Positions 9,201 to 16,842 of a stretch of DNA of 64,000 nucleotides are shown here, in pieces. A model generated the notes under the pieces. The model was given only the letters and a program-made list of their open reading frames with translations, had not been told where the DNA came from and did not search any database. Position 1 is the first letter of the stretch; each line of letters begins with the position of its first letter. This DNA comes from VRUE01 sp963704545 (lineage in GTDB: Bacteria; Actinomycetota; Thermoleophilia; Solirubrobacterales; 70-9), in NCBI GenBank assembly GCA_963704545.1, contig OY969915.1, positions 1,116,001 through 1,180,000 of the forward strand. Reading direction: 5' to 3'. The translations under genes were made by a program, and so were the position numbers.

Positions 9201-10875
9201 CCTCTACTCGATCGAGGACCTCGCCGAGCTGATCGACGAGCTGAAGACCGTCAACCCCGACGTGCGGGTCTCGGTCAAGGTCCCGGTGGTGCCGAACATC
9301 GGCACGATCGGCCTCGGCATCGCCAAGGCCGGTGCCGACATCATCACCCTCTCGGGCTTCGAGGGCGGCACCGGCGCCGCCCGCCAGCACGCGCTGCGCC
9401 ACGTCGGCCTGCCCTCCGACATCGGCACCCGCGCCGTGCACAGGGCGCTGATGGAGGCCGGCATCCGCAACCGGGTCGAGATCTGGGCCGACGGCGGCTA
9501 CCGCCACGGCCACGACGTCGTCAAGCTGCACTGCCTCGGCGCCAACCGGGTCGGCTTCGGCACCCTGGCGATGGTCAGCCTCGGCTGCACGATCTGCCGC
9601 GGCTGCCAGCTCGACACCTGTCACGTCGGCATCGCGACGCAGATCGAGACGGTCGAGCAGGCGCAGGAGCACGGCCTGAAGAAGTTCACGCCCCAGGAAA
9701 TCGACACGGCCGCGGAGAGCTGCGCCCGCTTCTTCTCGGCCATGGGCGAGGAGGTCAAGCAGGTCGTCGCCTCGCTCGGTTACGAGCGCGCCCAGGACCT
9801 GGTCGGCCGCTACGACCTGCTCGAGCAGGTTTCCCATCACGAGGCCGTCGACCTGGCGCCGCTGATCACGCCGCTGGAGGAGTTCCTCGACCTCGAGCCG
9901 CTCGACCTGCCGGTGGCGGAGGAGATGACGGAGGAGCGTGCCGAGGCGGGATTGGTGGTCGCCCGGCCGATCCGGATGGAGGCAAAGCAGGCCTCGACCC
10001 AGATCGGCTCCCTCGCCGGCGACATCTGCTCGGGTCGCACGATCCACAACCGGTTCCCCCGAGCCACCGACGCCAACGATCGCGTCCTCGGCACCGAGCT
10101 CTCGGGCGCGATCGCGCGCTCGCGGATCTTCGAGGACGGGCCGGAGTCCAACGACGACGTGCTGGCCAGCCTCGAGTTCGACGGCGGCTCGGTCGCCGGC
10201 CAGGGCTTCGGCGCCTTCAACTCCTACGGCGTCTCGATTCGGGTCGAGGGCGGTGCCCAGGACGGCGTCGGCAAGACGATGCTCGGCGGCACCGTCGCCG
10301 TGCTGAAGGGCAAGGGCGCGAAGGGCAAGCGGCTCAACGGATCGGTCGGCAAGTCCTTCGCCTACGGCGCCCAGCGCGGCCGCCTCTTCGTCCAGGGCTC
10401 CGCCGACTCGCGCTTCTGCATCCGCCTCTCCGGTGCCGACGTCGTCCTCGCCGGGGAGCCCGAGGAGGACATCGACGACGACCGCGGTTGCATCGTCGAC
10501 CGCGCCAACGCGAAGGGGTTCGCCTTCGAGTACATGACCTCGGGCCGGGCGATCGTCCTCGGCGACCTCGGTCCCTGGGCCTGTGCGGGCATGACCGGCG
10601 GCCGCGTCTACGTCCGCCACAACGCCTTCGGCATCGACCGCGATGCGATCGTGAGGCGGCTGGGGGAGGGCGCCAAGGTCGAGCTGAAGGAGCTCGACTC
10701 CGAGGGCCTGCTCGACGTCGACGACCTGCTTGCCAACTATGCGAATGAACTGCGGGCCACCGACCAGGACGACGAGGCCGACCGCGTGTTGGGCCTGGCG
10801 TCGGCTGCAGCCGACAACTTCATGATGGTCGTCCCGCACAAGGTGCAGGCCGACCCGAGTATCTCGACTGAGTGA
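6205..10875 (+). CDS. gltB: Glutamate synthase large subunit
   Basis: Makes two glutamates from glutamine and 2-oxoglutarate. The N-terminal glutaminase domain would begin at Cys38 in DACAIYASV after removal of a 37-residue propeptide, and CFGHNRYSTNTWPS and LGHNGEINT follow. The central and FMN-binding domains follow, with GFEGGTGAARQHA near residue 1050. A [3Fe-4S] motif C-x5-C-x4-C lies at C1128, C1134 and C1139, and a C-terminal glycine-rich beta-helix holds GQGFGAFNSYG. The length of 1556 residues is normal. The TTG at 6205 has GGGAGGT 4 nt upstream, better than the TTG at 6151. No gltD lies nearby, so the electron donor is unknown from this window. Confidence 0.95.
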   Translation: MSNTQSRELHGERPFRYSPERAYRPLVSPPSVEDKDACAIYASVRKDATPSHAPIELAIPALHKMLHRAGNVDGEGDGCGLLLDLPRKIWAEDVRSGGHDPSLTLDDAFAVAHIFIERSQDLERIQHDARELLGQGGFRILAERIGVVDSPALGPTAREEEPHFWQLAGLVADASRRDRVLFDLLIELEERLGVHVPSFSATTCVYKVMGAPTVLGEYYPDLNDERFETIGCFGHNRYSTNTWPSFKRVQPFSVLGHNGEINTIAQLRQEAKMLGVPIHPDGSDSQDLNRTIDTLVSRDGLSLAEAMEMVVPPIVEEIRSLPEDLRPFYMYLRQAMGPFAQGPVALIARHAGECVFSSDALGLRPLWQVETGEDFVFSSEPGVVPIAAMVSEPKPLAPGEKALVRIDRSAKRSTLHAHDEMLRIVRKSWLRRNGTEEVADYGRALESGGPLEGEEVPGYSDAGPEEPVKVADRVLAGFGWQRDDVKLVQQMASNGSEPVGSLGYDGPLAALSPERQNLADYFKETVAVVTNPAIDREREMEHFSTRTVFGRRPSLGAAGVDTGTIETAFPVILGGHHGLAPLSDKTYRAIARKHRTYLLEDLWEEFRGRADALDISLLESETTQGAIERIKQEAVKKVRDGAELLVLTDRTVYDADRRYLDPHLATSAVDQALKGFRVEAGEENLRRRCGVVLRSAAIRNVHDTMLALGLGANGVCPYTMVEVVCVEDYEKDVSNLCDALTKGMEKVISTIGIHEVRGYARQFSSIGVKPELTEIFMTEAFAASDRAGIGFTGLDEDTNERARILAGEGEAKPAKTFRFYPKVYKAAIATANGSGSYEDYSEKVRDLERQSPISMRHIMGLKGDRDPVDPAGVDAGVGRHDYPVVISSMSFGSQSEPAFRAYAEAAKAINVLCVNGEGGEIRDMYGHYRKWRGQQVASGRFGVSAEMLNSSYLAEIKIGQGAKPGEGGHLPGKKVSEKVAAARNAAPGTDLISPSNNHNLYSIEDLAELIDELKTVNPDVRVSVKVPVVPNIGTIGLGIAKAGADIITLSGFEGGTGAARQHALRHVGLPSDIGTRAVHRALMEAGIRNRVEIWADGGYRHGHDVVKLHCLGANRVGFGTLAMVSLGCTICRGCQLDTCHVGIATQIETVEQAQEHGLKKFTPQEIDTAAESCARFFSAMGEEVKQVVASLGYERAQDLVGRYDLLEQVSHHEAVDLAPLITPLEEFLDLEPLDLPVAEEMTEERAEAGLVVARPIRMEAKQASTQIGSLAGDICSGRTIHNRFPRATDANDRVLGTELSGAIARSRIFEDGPESNDDVLASLEFDGGSVAGQGFGAFNSYGVSIRVEGGAQDGVGKTMLGGTVAVLKGKGAKGKRLNGSVGKSFAYGAQRGRLFVQGSADSRFCIRLSGADVVLAGEPEEDIDDDRGCIVDRANAKGFAFEYMTSGRAIVLGDLGPWACAGMTGGRVYVRHNAFGIDRDAIVRRLGEGAKVELKELDSEGLLDVDDLLANYANELRATDQDDEADRVLGLASAAADNFMMVVPHKVQADPSISTE

Positions 10876-10895
10876 GGGGCAGGCGCCTGCCCCTC
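10874..10895. terminator. 22-bp perfect palindrome between convergent genes
   Basis: GAGGGGCAGGC and GCCTGCCCCTC directly abut. The palindrome starts within the gltB stop codon and ends immediately before the stop codon of the converging gene at 10896. Position suggests a bidirectional terminator or a transcription-collision barrier. The sequence resembles the stem of the family A hairpins. Confidence 0.6.
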
Positions 10896-11312
10896 TCAGC
10901 GTGTCAATAGATCTGCGATTGCGCGGACCTCGCGCAATAGGCCGTCGAGCATCTGCTCGGTGGTGGTGTGGATTCGCCACTCGGCGTACTGGCGATCTTG
11001 CTCTACCTGGTCCAAGCGCTGCTCCAGGGCTTTGGCGTGGGCGGCGACTTTGTCTATACGCTTGTTGAGGCGCTTCTCGGTCTTGCGGATGCGGCGCTTG
11101 AGAAGGGCGTTGCTCTCGTCGCGGATCGCATCCAGCTCGCGGCGGAGGTCCGGGCCGTTGATCGCGTTCTCCTGTTCGGAGAGCATCTCCTCGACGCCGG
11201 TGCGGACCCGCTCTATCTCCTCGTGGAGGCGTTCTCGCGCTCGCTCCGCCGCCACCTCGGGTGGCTCGGGCGAGGGGTCGCCTGGGGTCGGGTACCGATC
11301 CACCGCCCCCAT
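10896..11312 (-). CDS. Coiled-coil protein of unknown function
   Basis: 138 residues, mostly heptad-like and highly charged from about residue 20 to the end (RARERLHEEIERVRTGVEEM, then a Lys/Arg-rich middle near 70-85). No signal peptide, cysteines or known domain were seen. The N-terminal 20 residues are Pro-rich. It is convergent with gltB and lies 40 nt downstream of the FHA gene on the same strand, so the two may share a transcript and work together. A scaffold or structural role is a guess. Confidence 0.65.
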   Translation of the reverse strand: MGAVDRYPTPGDPSPEPPEVAAERARERLHEEIERVRTGVEEMLSEQENAINGPDLRRELDAIRDESNALLKRRIRKTEKRLNKRIDKVAAHAKALEQRLDQVEQDRQYAEWRIHTTTEQMLDGLLREVRAIADLLTR

Positions 11313-11352
11313 GCTAGGGGCGGCGGTGGCCGGAAACTTCGTTTTGCCTGGG

Positions 11353-11922
11353 CTAGCGTTCGAGTGCGAACAGGCGGAAGCGGCCGACGGCCACCTCGTC
11401 GCCGTCCCCGACCCGCGCCCAATCGACGATCTCGCCGTTGAGGAAGACGCCGTTGAGGCTGCGGTCGTCGAGGATCCGCAGCGAGTCGGGCAGCTCCGAA
11501 ACGATCAGGGCGTGGCGCCGCGACACGCTGGGGTCGTCGAGGCGGATGTCGGCGGCCGCGCTGCGGCCGATCCGCGTCCAGCCCTGCTCGATCGGCTGGA
11601 CCTGGATGTCGCCGCCGTCCTCGCGCCATGCGAGGTAGCGGCCGGGGCGCGGCAGCATCTCTCGCGCCGCCGCCAGCCAGCCGGAGTCGGCTGCTGTGCT
11701 CGGGACCGCCAGCTCCGCGGTTTGGCCGTGTTCCTGCATCTGCTCGAAGATCGAGTCGCGCTGGAACTCAGATTCCCCGCAGAGGGGACACTCGGGCATT
11801 CGATCGTTCTCGCGCAGCGAGAGCTGCGAACCGCACGAGGCGCAGAAATACGTTCCCGAACCCGGGATCGCGCCCTCGTCAATGCTGTCAACGCTGATGC
11901 CGGGACTGACACTGGTAACGAT
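11353..11922 (-). CDS. Zinc-ribbon and FHA-domain protein, probable ATC start
   Basis: 189 residues. C27/C30 and C45/C48 (CASC, CPLC) form a zinc ribbon. A C-terminal FHA domain at about 113-189 has RIGR, SRRH and NG at the phosphothreonine-binding positions, so it should bind phosphorylated partners of a Ser/Thr kinase. The frame has no ATG, GTG or TTG near the N-terminus. An ATC sits 5 nt after a textbook AAAGGAG, and a TAGTAT -10-like box lies about 30 nt upstream. The frame stays open to a GTG at 12084, but that runs inside the divergent gene at 12045. The ATC start is my inference. Confidence 0.75.
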   Translation of the reverse strand: MVTSVSPGISVDSIDEGAIPGSGTYFCASCGSQLSLRENDRMPECPLCGESEFQRDSIFEQMQEHGQTAELAVPSTAADSGWLAAAREMLPRPGRYLAWREDGGDIQVQPIEQGWTRIGRSAAADIRLDDPSVSRRHALIVSELPDSLRILDDRSLNGVFLNGEIVDWARVGDGDEVAVGRFRLFALER

Positions 11923-12044
11923 GGGGTCTCCTTTCCCGGCGCCTCCGGACGAAAATACTAGCGTTATGGCCGAGGTACTGCATCCGGGATTTTCCGCAGG
12001 CAGCGGGGTCGGCAGGCGCTTACGCGCATAGAATCGCGCTCTCC

Positions 12045-12563
12045 ATGGGTCCCGTAAGCGCAGAGGTCGAGATCGACGTTCCACGCCAGAGCGTCTTCGA
12101 CGCGATCGCCGATCTCGCCCTTCGGCCCGCCTTCACCGATCACTTCCTGACCGGCTTTCGCCTCACGCGGATCGAGTCCACGGGCGTTGGCGCCGGCGCG
12201 CGGTTTCGCATCGCCGTGAGGCCGCGGCGCGTCTGGGCGGACACGACGATCGCCGAGGCCGAAGGACCCCACCGGCTGGTCGAGCACGGCCGCGGAGGCC
12301 GTGCCAACCGCATTCCCTCGACCACGCTGTGGGAGCTCACCGAGGGGCCGGGATCGCTGACGAAGGTCCGCGTCTCCTACTGGACCGAGCCCACGAACCC
12401 CGTCGATCGCGCGCTCGAGCTCCTCTCCGCCGCTTCGATCCCCTACGAGCGACGCTGGCGTGAGGCACTGCGCCGGCTGCGCGAGCAGCTCGAGTCCGGC
12501 GAGTTGGCCGCCCCGTGCATGGCCGTCGCCGGCGGCAACCCTCACGCGACCGGTATTCCCTGA
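12045..12563 (+). CDS. SRPBCC (polyketide cyclase/START-like) family protein
   Basis: 172 residues. It opens with the family's strand-helix start (AEVEIDVPRQSVFDAIADL), then shows alternating beta strands and a long C-terminal helix rich in Arg and Leu (residues about 120-150), as in ligand-binding SRPBCC proteins. The fold binds hydrophobic small molecules, but the ligand cannot be read from sequence. It is divergent from the FHA gene. No membrane segment is present. Confidence 0.75.
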   Translation: MGPVSAEVEIDVPRQSVFDAIADLALRPAFTDHFLTGFRLTRIESTGVGAGARFRIAVRPRRVWADTTIAEAEGPHRLVEHGRGGRANRIPSTTLWELTEGPGSLTKVRVSYWTEPTNPVDRALELLSAASIPYERRWREALRRLREQLESGELAAPCMAVAGGNPHATGIP

Positions 12564-12629
12564 GCCCGGTTTCGGTCGCCCCTCTCAGAATGATCGCGGC
12601 CCGGATGAGGCCGAATGACGCGGCGCGGA

Positions 12630-12696
12630 TACGGCCCCTCCCCGGTCCCGCGTAGCGCTGCTACGCGGGACCGTCTCGTGACCGTCCCGCTTGGTC
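12630..12696 (+). repeat. Family C element, copy 1
   Basis: 67-nt element that aligns without gaps to 34893-34959. It starts TACGGC, ends CCCGCTTGGTC, and has a perfect 13-bp hairpin at 12644-12672 with a 3-nt loop. The loop lies at columns 28-30, the same place as in the other two copies, although the stem bases differ. It lies between the SRPBCC gene and the lipoprotein gene. Confidence 0.7.
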
Positions 12697-12755
12697 ATCG
12701 ACCTCCCCGAACTCGCGCTCATTCTGTTCGGGGCTCCTATAGGCTCTCGCCGCCG

Positions 12756-13304
12756 ATGTCCCGCCGTCACCGACTCGTCCAACCCCTGCTCGCCGCGCTC
12801 GTCCTGGTTGCACTGGCGCTCCTCGTCTCGGCGTGCGGCTACGAGAGCCACGAGACCGAGGTGGTCGAGGGCGAGCCGGTCGAGCTCGGAGAGCTCAGCT
12901 ACAACGTGACCTTCTCCCGCTTCCTCAACCCGAACGACAACGAGGACTCGGCGTATCTGGTCGGTCAGCCGCCGCCGCCCGAGGGCTCGTCCTACTTCGG
13001 CGTCTTCTTCGAAGTCCAGAACGAGAGCGAAGAGCCGCAGACCCTCGCCAAGTCGCTGACGATCGAGGACACCGACCACGAGACCTTCGACGCGATTCCC
13101 AGCGAAAGCCTCTACGCGCTGCCGCTCGGCGGCGAAGTCGAACCCCAGGAACAGATCCCGGTCCTCGACTCGACCCCCGAGCAGGGCCCGATCGAGGGCG
13201 CGCTCGTCCTCTTCCAGTTGCCGGAATCCGTCTCGCAGAACCGCCCCCTGATCCTCACCATCCCAGGCCCCGGCGGCCCAGCCGAGGTCACGCTAGACCT
13301 GTAG
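12756..13304 (+). CDS. Lipoprotein with DUF4352-like domain
   Basis: 182 residues. The signal peptide has Arg-rich MSRRHRLVQP, a hydrophobic core and lipobox LVSAC, so the mature protein should be lipidated at about Cys27 and held at the outer face of the membrane. The rest resembles the immunoglobulin-like DUF4352 group (SSYFGVFFEVQNESEEPQTL). Such domains are common in actinobacterial lipoproteins and their role is unknown. The frame is open upstream, but the ATG at 12756 gives a clean signal peptide, and the earlier stretch is the family C repeat. Confidence 0.8.
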   Translation: MSRRHRLVQPLLAALVLVALALLVSACGYESHETEVVEGEPVELGELSYNVTFSRFLNPNDNEDSAYLVGQPPPPEGSSYFGVFFEVQNESEEPQTLAKSLTIEDTDHETFDAIPSESLYALPLGGEVEPQEQIPVLDSTPEQGPIEGALVLFQLPESVSQNRPLILTIPGPGGPAEVTLDL

Positions 13305-13376
13305 CACCAGCTAGAGGCCCAAGAAGTCACGCGACGGCTCCGAGACCTCGGGCTTTGAGCTTGGGTATGCCGTGAA

Positions 13377-13456
13377 GGCGCCGGGGGGTGCCCCTCCCCA
13401 AAACACTCAAGCGAGGCTCCCGCCGAGCGTTTTGGGGAGGGGCACCCCCCGGCGCC
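13377..13456. repeat. Family A intergenic hairpin, copy 2
   Basis: Exact 28-bp arms at 13377-13404 and 13429-13456 around a 24-nt loop that matches the reverse complement of the loop at 767-790 with one mismatch. An outer pair, GGGCTTTGAG at 13350-13359 and CTCAAAGCCC at 13462-13471, extends the structure into the stop codon of the penicillin-binding protein gene. It lies between two convergent genes. Confidence 0.85.
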
Positions 13457-13462
13457 ACCCCC

Positions 13463-15220
13463 TCAAAGCCCAGCCGAAAGAACCTGCCCCGCCGCCGGCG
13501 CCGCGACTTCGCCGCCGGCCGCTTCGGCTTCTATCAACAGCACCCCGACCGCCAGCCTCGGCTTTTCCGCGGGGGCGAAGGCGATGAACCAGGCGTCCTT
13601 GCGCTGCTCGGGTTTCTCGGCGTCCTCTTCGCCCGGCTTGGGGCCGAGCTCCGCCGTGCCGGTCTTGCCCGCCACCTGCGCCTCGGCGATCGCGCCCGCG
13701 TAGCCGGTTCCGCCGGCCACGACGCCGACCATCAGTTCGGTCAGCTCGTCGGCGATCTTCGCCGACATCACCCGCACCGGCCCGGCCTCGGGCCGCAGCT
13801 TCTCGTTGGCGACGACCGAGGTCGGCGCGCGCACGCCGCCGTTGGCGATCGCCTGCGCCACGCTCGCCATCTGCAGCGGCGTCGCGAGTACCTGACCCTG
13901 TCCGATCGCCGTCACGCCGAGGTCCACTTCTTCGCCGATGTCGTCGGGGATCGTCGACATCGGCGGTTCCACCGCGGCGACGATCCGCTCGGCGTAGAGC
14001 GTTGGCGGCGAGTTGAAGCCGAAGCGCTCGGCCGCGGCGACCAGGTCGTCGTTGCCTATCTCCGGGCCGAGCGGCGCGAAGTCGGCGTTGCACGACTCCG
14101 CGAACGCTTCGCGGAAGGTGCCGCCGCAGTACTCGCCGTTGGCGTTTTCGATGAAGCGCCCGCCGACGTTGACCCCGTTGACGATCTCGAATTCGTCATC
14201 GAGGGAGACGACGCCCTTCTGCAGCGCGGCTGCGGTGGTGATCGTCTTGAAGGTGGAGCCGGGGGGCTGCGGCGCCGAGAACGCCTGGCCGGCGAGGGCG
14301 CGAACGTCGCCGTTGCGGGTGTCGAGCACGGCGATGCCGCCGAAACGTCCGGCCAGAGCCGAGACGGTGGCCTCCTGCAGATCGGGGTCGATCGTCGTCT
14401 TGACCGGGGCGCCGGCCCTGGGCTCGCCCTCGGCGAGGATCCGGGCGGAGCCGTCTTCGTCCACGGCGAGCAGCGCACCCCCGGGCTTGCCGGCAAGCCT
14501 GGTGTTGAAGGCCCGCTCGAGGCCGCTCACACCGACCGGCGTGTCCGGGGGAAAGCCCTGGCGGGCCAGCTTCTCCGCGTCGTCCTCTTCGGCGGTGCCG
14601 ACTTCGCCCGTCACGTCGATCGCCGAGCTGCCGAGTGGGTGGGAGCGGGCTTCGGCGGGGCCCTCGGCCAGGGGCGAGCCGTCCCCGGCCAGGATCGGCG
14701 CCCGCGGCGCCAGCTCGATCTGGCTTTCCAGGTGCTCCGTGATTTCCACGCCGGGAAAGGTGAGGCTTTTCGACCAGGCGATTCCCCCTTCGGCAAAGGA
14801 GAGCTCGAGCGCCGACTCCACGCGGCCGAAGGCGACCGTCGTGACGGCAATCGGTACCGGTACGACCGTCAGCTTCCCTGCCCCGCTTTCGTCGTCGGGC
14901 ACCGCGATCGAGCTCGGATCATCGGGTGCATCCGCCTCCAGCGAGCGGGAGGTCGCCACCTCCGCTGCTTCGCGGTAGGCGATGACGAAGTCGTGGAGCT
15001 CAATCTTGCGTTGCGAGCCGCGGTTCAGCTCCCCATACATCGCCGCGAATTCACCGCGCTCCCAGGCCTGCGTGAATCGCTCCGCGGCTTCCTTCTCCGG
15101 CGAATCCGAGCTGCCGACGGTCGCCCCGATCACGAACGCGACGAGGGCGAGGACGCTGAACGGGAGGGCGCGGGTGACGAGACGGCGACGCCGCTCCACC
15201 TCGGGCGAACGAGGGCTCAT
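13463..15220 (-). CDS. Class B penicillin-binding protein (transpeptidase)
   Basis: Cross-links peptidoglycan outside the membrane. 585 residues with a signal-anchor helix at about 13-33, an NTF2-like MecA-type N-terminal domain (EKEAAERFTQAWERGEFAA), a dimerisation domain, and a transpeptidase domain. The three active-site motifs are present: STFK near residue 320, SCN near 376 and KTG near 518. The ATG at 15220 gives a normal short cytoplasmic tail. The frame is open upstream but overlaps the divergent protease gene. It is divergent by 48 nt from the MarP-like protease, suggesting joint control of wall maintenance. Confidence 0.9.
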   Translation of the reverse strand: MSPRSPEVERRRRLVTRALPFSVLALVAFVIGATVGSSDSPEKEAAERFTQAWERGEFAAMYGELNRGSQRKIELHDFVIAYREAAEVATSRSLEADAPDDPSSIAVPDDESGAGKLTVVPVPIAVTTVAFGRVESALELSFAEGGIAWSKSLTFPGVEITEHLESQIELAPRAPILAGDGSPLAEGPAEARSHPLGSSAIDVTGEVGTAEEDDAEKLARQGFPPDTPVGVSGLERAFNTRLAGKPGGALLAVDEDGSARILAEGEPRAGAPVKTTIDPDLQEATVSALAGRFGGIAVLDTRNGDVRALAGQAFSAPQPPGSTFKTITTAAALQKGVVSLDDEFEIVNGVNVGGRFIENANGEYCGGTFREAFAESCNADFAPLGPEIGNDDLVAAAERFGFNSPPTLYAERIVAAVEPPMSTIPDDIGEEVDLGVTAIGQGQVLATPLQMASVAQAIANGGVRAPTSVVANEKLRPEAGPVRVMSAKIADELTELMVGVVAGGTGYAGAIAEAQVAGKTGTAELGPKPGEEDAEKPEQRKDAWFIAFAPAEKPRLAVGVLLIEAEAAGGEVAAPAAGQVLSAGL

Positions 15221-15268
15221 TTGCGAGAAAGGTAGTGGAGGGGCCGGGCATCGCTCATGATCTGACGC

Positions 15269-16411
15269 ATGACAGTTCTCGACTGGGCGATCGTCGCCTT
15301 CACCGTGGCCGTGGCGCTGTGGGGGTACCGGCAGGGCCTGATCGTCGGGACGCTGACGCTGCTCGGGTTCGGACTGGGGGCGTTTGCCGGCAGCCGGATC
15401 GGGCCACTGCTGTTGAGTCAGGGGTCGGAGTCGCCCTATGCGCCGCTGTGCGCGGCCCTGGGAGCGCTGCTGGTCGGCGCGGTCATGGCGGTGACGCTGG
15501 AGAGCTTCGCCCTGGGGTTGCGCACGCGCCTGATCCGCGGCAGGGGACTGCACCTCGCCGACGGGGCGGGTGGGGCGGCGCTGATCGCTTCGGTCGCGCT
15601 CGGGTTGGTCTGGGTGTTCGGCGCCGTGGCGCTGCACGCGCCCGGGACCGCACAGTTGCGGGCCGACGTCCAGCGCTCTCTGATCCTGCGCAGCCTCAAC
15701 GACGTCCTGCCTCCGTCGGGTCCGATCCTGCACGCGCTCAACCGGGTCGACCCGGCGCCCTCGATCGCCGCTCCGACGACCCATGTGGCAGCACCCGACC
15801 CCGCCATCGCCGGCGATCCAGACGTGCTCCGTGCCGGCGACTCGGTCGTGCGCGTGTTGGGGACCGCCTGCGGCCTCGGCATCGAGGGCTCGGGATGGGT
15901 CGCGGCGCCCGGCCTGGTGGCCACCAACGCGCACGTCGTCGCCGGCGAGGACGACACGACCGTGACCACCCTGGACGGTGCCTCGATCGAGGCGGTGGCG
16001 GTCCACTACGACCCCGACAACGACCTCGCGCTTCTTCGTGTCGGCGCCGACCTTCCCGTCCTCCCGATGGCGACCGAGCCCGAGGTGGGCACCGGGGGGG
16101 CCGTGCTCGGCTACCCGGAGAACGGCCCTTTCGCGATTTCCCCGGCCCGGCTCGGCGAGACCCACGAGACGGTCGGCGAGGACTCCTACGGTCACGGTCC
16201 CCTGCCGCGCTCGATCGCCTCACTGCGGGGCAGCGTCCGTAGCGGCAACTCCGGTGGGCCCCTCGTCGACGGCGGCGGTCGCGTGCTCGGCACCGTCTTC
16301 GCTGCGACCACCTCTGGGATCCCAGGCGGCTTCGCCGTCCCCAACCAGGTCGTCGCGACGGCGTTGCGAGATGCGACCGGAGCGGTGGACACGGGCCCCT
16401 GCACAAGTTAG
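15269..16411 (+). CDS. CvpA/trypsin membrane serine protease, MarP-like
   Basis: 380 residues. The N-terminal 150 residues hold about four membrane helices of the CvpA (colicin V production) type. The remainder is a trypsin-like domain facing the outside, with H222 in TNAHVV, D252 in DPDNDLAL and S328 in SGNSGGPL as catalytic triad. In mycobacteria the family member MarP activates a peptidoglycan hydrolase under acid stress. A similar role here is inferred. The divergent penicillin-binding protein supports a wall function. Confidence 0.88.
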   Translation: MTVLDWAIVAFTVAVALWGYRQGLIVGTLTLLGFGLGAFAGSRIGPLLLSQGSESPYAPLCAALGALLVGAVMAVTLESFALGLRTRLIRGRGLHLADGAGGAALIASVALGLVWVFGAVALHAPGTAQLRADVQRSLILRSLNDVLPPSGPILHALNRVDPAPSIAAPTTHVAAPDPAIAGDPDVLRAGDSVVRVLGTACGLGIEGSGWVAAPGLVATNAHVVAGEDDTTVTTLDGASIEAVAVHYDPDNDLALLRVGADLPVLPMATEPEVGTGGAVLGYPENGPFAISPARLGETHETVGEDSYGHGPLPRSIASLRGSVRSGNSGGPLVDGGGRVLGTVFAATTSGIPGGFAVPNQVVATALRDATGAVDTGPCTS

Positions 16412-16437
16412 TCCCTCCTTAGGCCCTTGGCCCGTCA

Positions 16438-16452
16438 CTTACGTTCGGTAAG
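16438..16452. promoter_or_regulatory. Likely operator of the HxlR regulator
   Basis: CTTAC-N5-GTAAG, a perfect 5-bp inverted repeat ending 13 nt before the GTG of the HxlR-family gene. Many HxlR regulators bind similar TTAC/GTAA palindromes at their own promoters, so autoregulation is likely. Confidence 0.5.
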
Positions 16453-16465
16453 CTCGTTCGACTAC

Positions 16466-16822
16466 GTGGAGGCCGGGCCAGAGACCCAAGATCAGGATGC
16501 CAGCCGGGGTGCAAGCGGCGTCTGCCCGCATTTCCATGCGGCCATAGAGCTGATCGGCAAGCGCTGGACCGGGGCCATCCTCTCCAGCCTGACGGATGGG
16601 CCGTTGCGCTTTGGCGAGTTGGCGCGGGCGATCCCGGGGCTATCGGACCGGCTGCTCTCGCAACGGCTGCGCGAGCTCGAGAACGAAGGCCTGGTCGAGC
16701 GCACGGTCGAACCGGGGACTCCAGTGAAAGTGACCTACTCCCTGACCCGCAAGGGTGCCGACCTGCGGCCGGCGATCTATGAGCTGCGGGAGTGGGCAAA
16801 ACGCTGGCACGAGACCGCCTGA
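16466..16822 (+). CDS. HxlR-family winged-helix transcriptional regulator
   Basis: 118 residues forming a MarR-like winged helix: CPHFHAAIELIGKRWTGAIL, FGELARAIPGLSDRLLSQRL (recognition helix) and the wing EPGTPVKVTYSLT. The conserved N-terminal cysteine before the first helix (C18 here) is often the redox or electrophile sensor in this family. I chose GTG 16466 over TTG 16427 because the longer form would read through the palindromic operator at 16438-16452. It ends 20 nt before xseA. Confidence 0.85.
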   Translation: MEAGPETQDQDASRGASGVCPHFHAAIELIGKRWTGAILSSLTDGPLRFGELARAIPGLSDRLLSQRLRELENEGLVERTVEPGTPVKVTYSLTRKGADLRPAIYELREWAKRWHETA

Positions 16823-16842
16823 CGCGTCGGTAGCCTCGCGGC

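Noticed and set aside
8053..10980. 975-codon open frame opposite gltB
   Set aside because: Antisense shadow of a clear glutamate synthase in GC-rich DNA; the translation is Arg/Asp/Leu-rich without domains.
11923..12084. FHA gene starting at GTG 12084
   Set aside because: This start lies inside the divergent SRPBCC gene and upstream of the likely promoter TAGTAT; the added residues are unlike the family.
15221..16195. N-terminal extension of the penicillin-binding protein frame
   Set aside because: The extension overlaps the MarP-like protease and lacks protein features; the ATG at 15220 gives a normal signal anchor.
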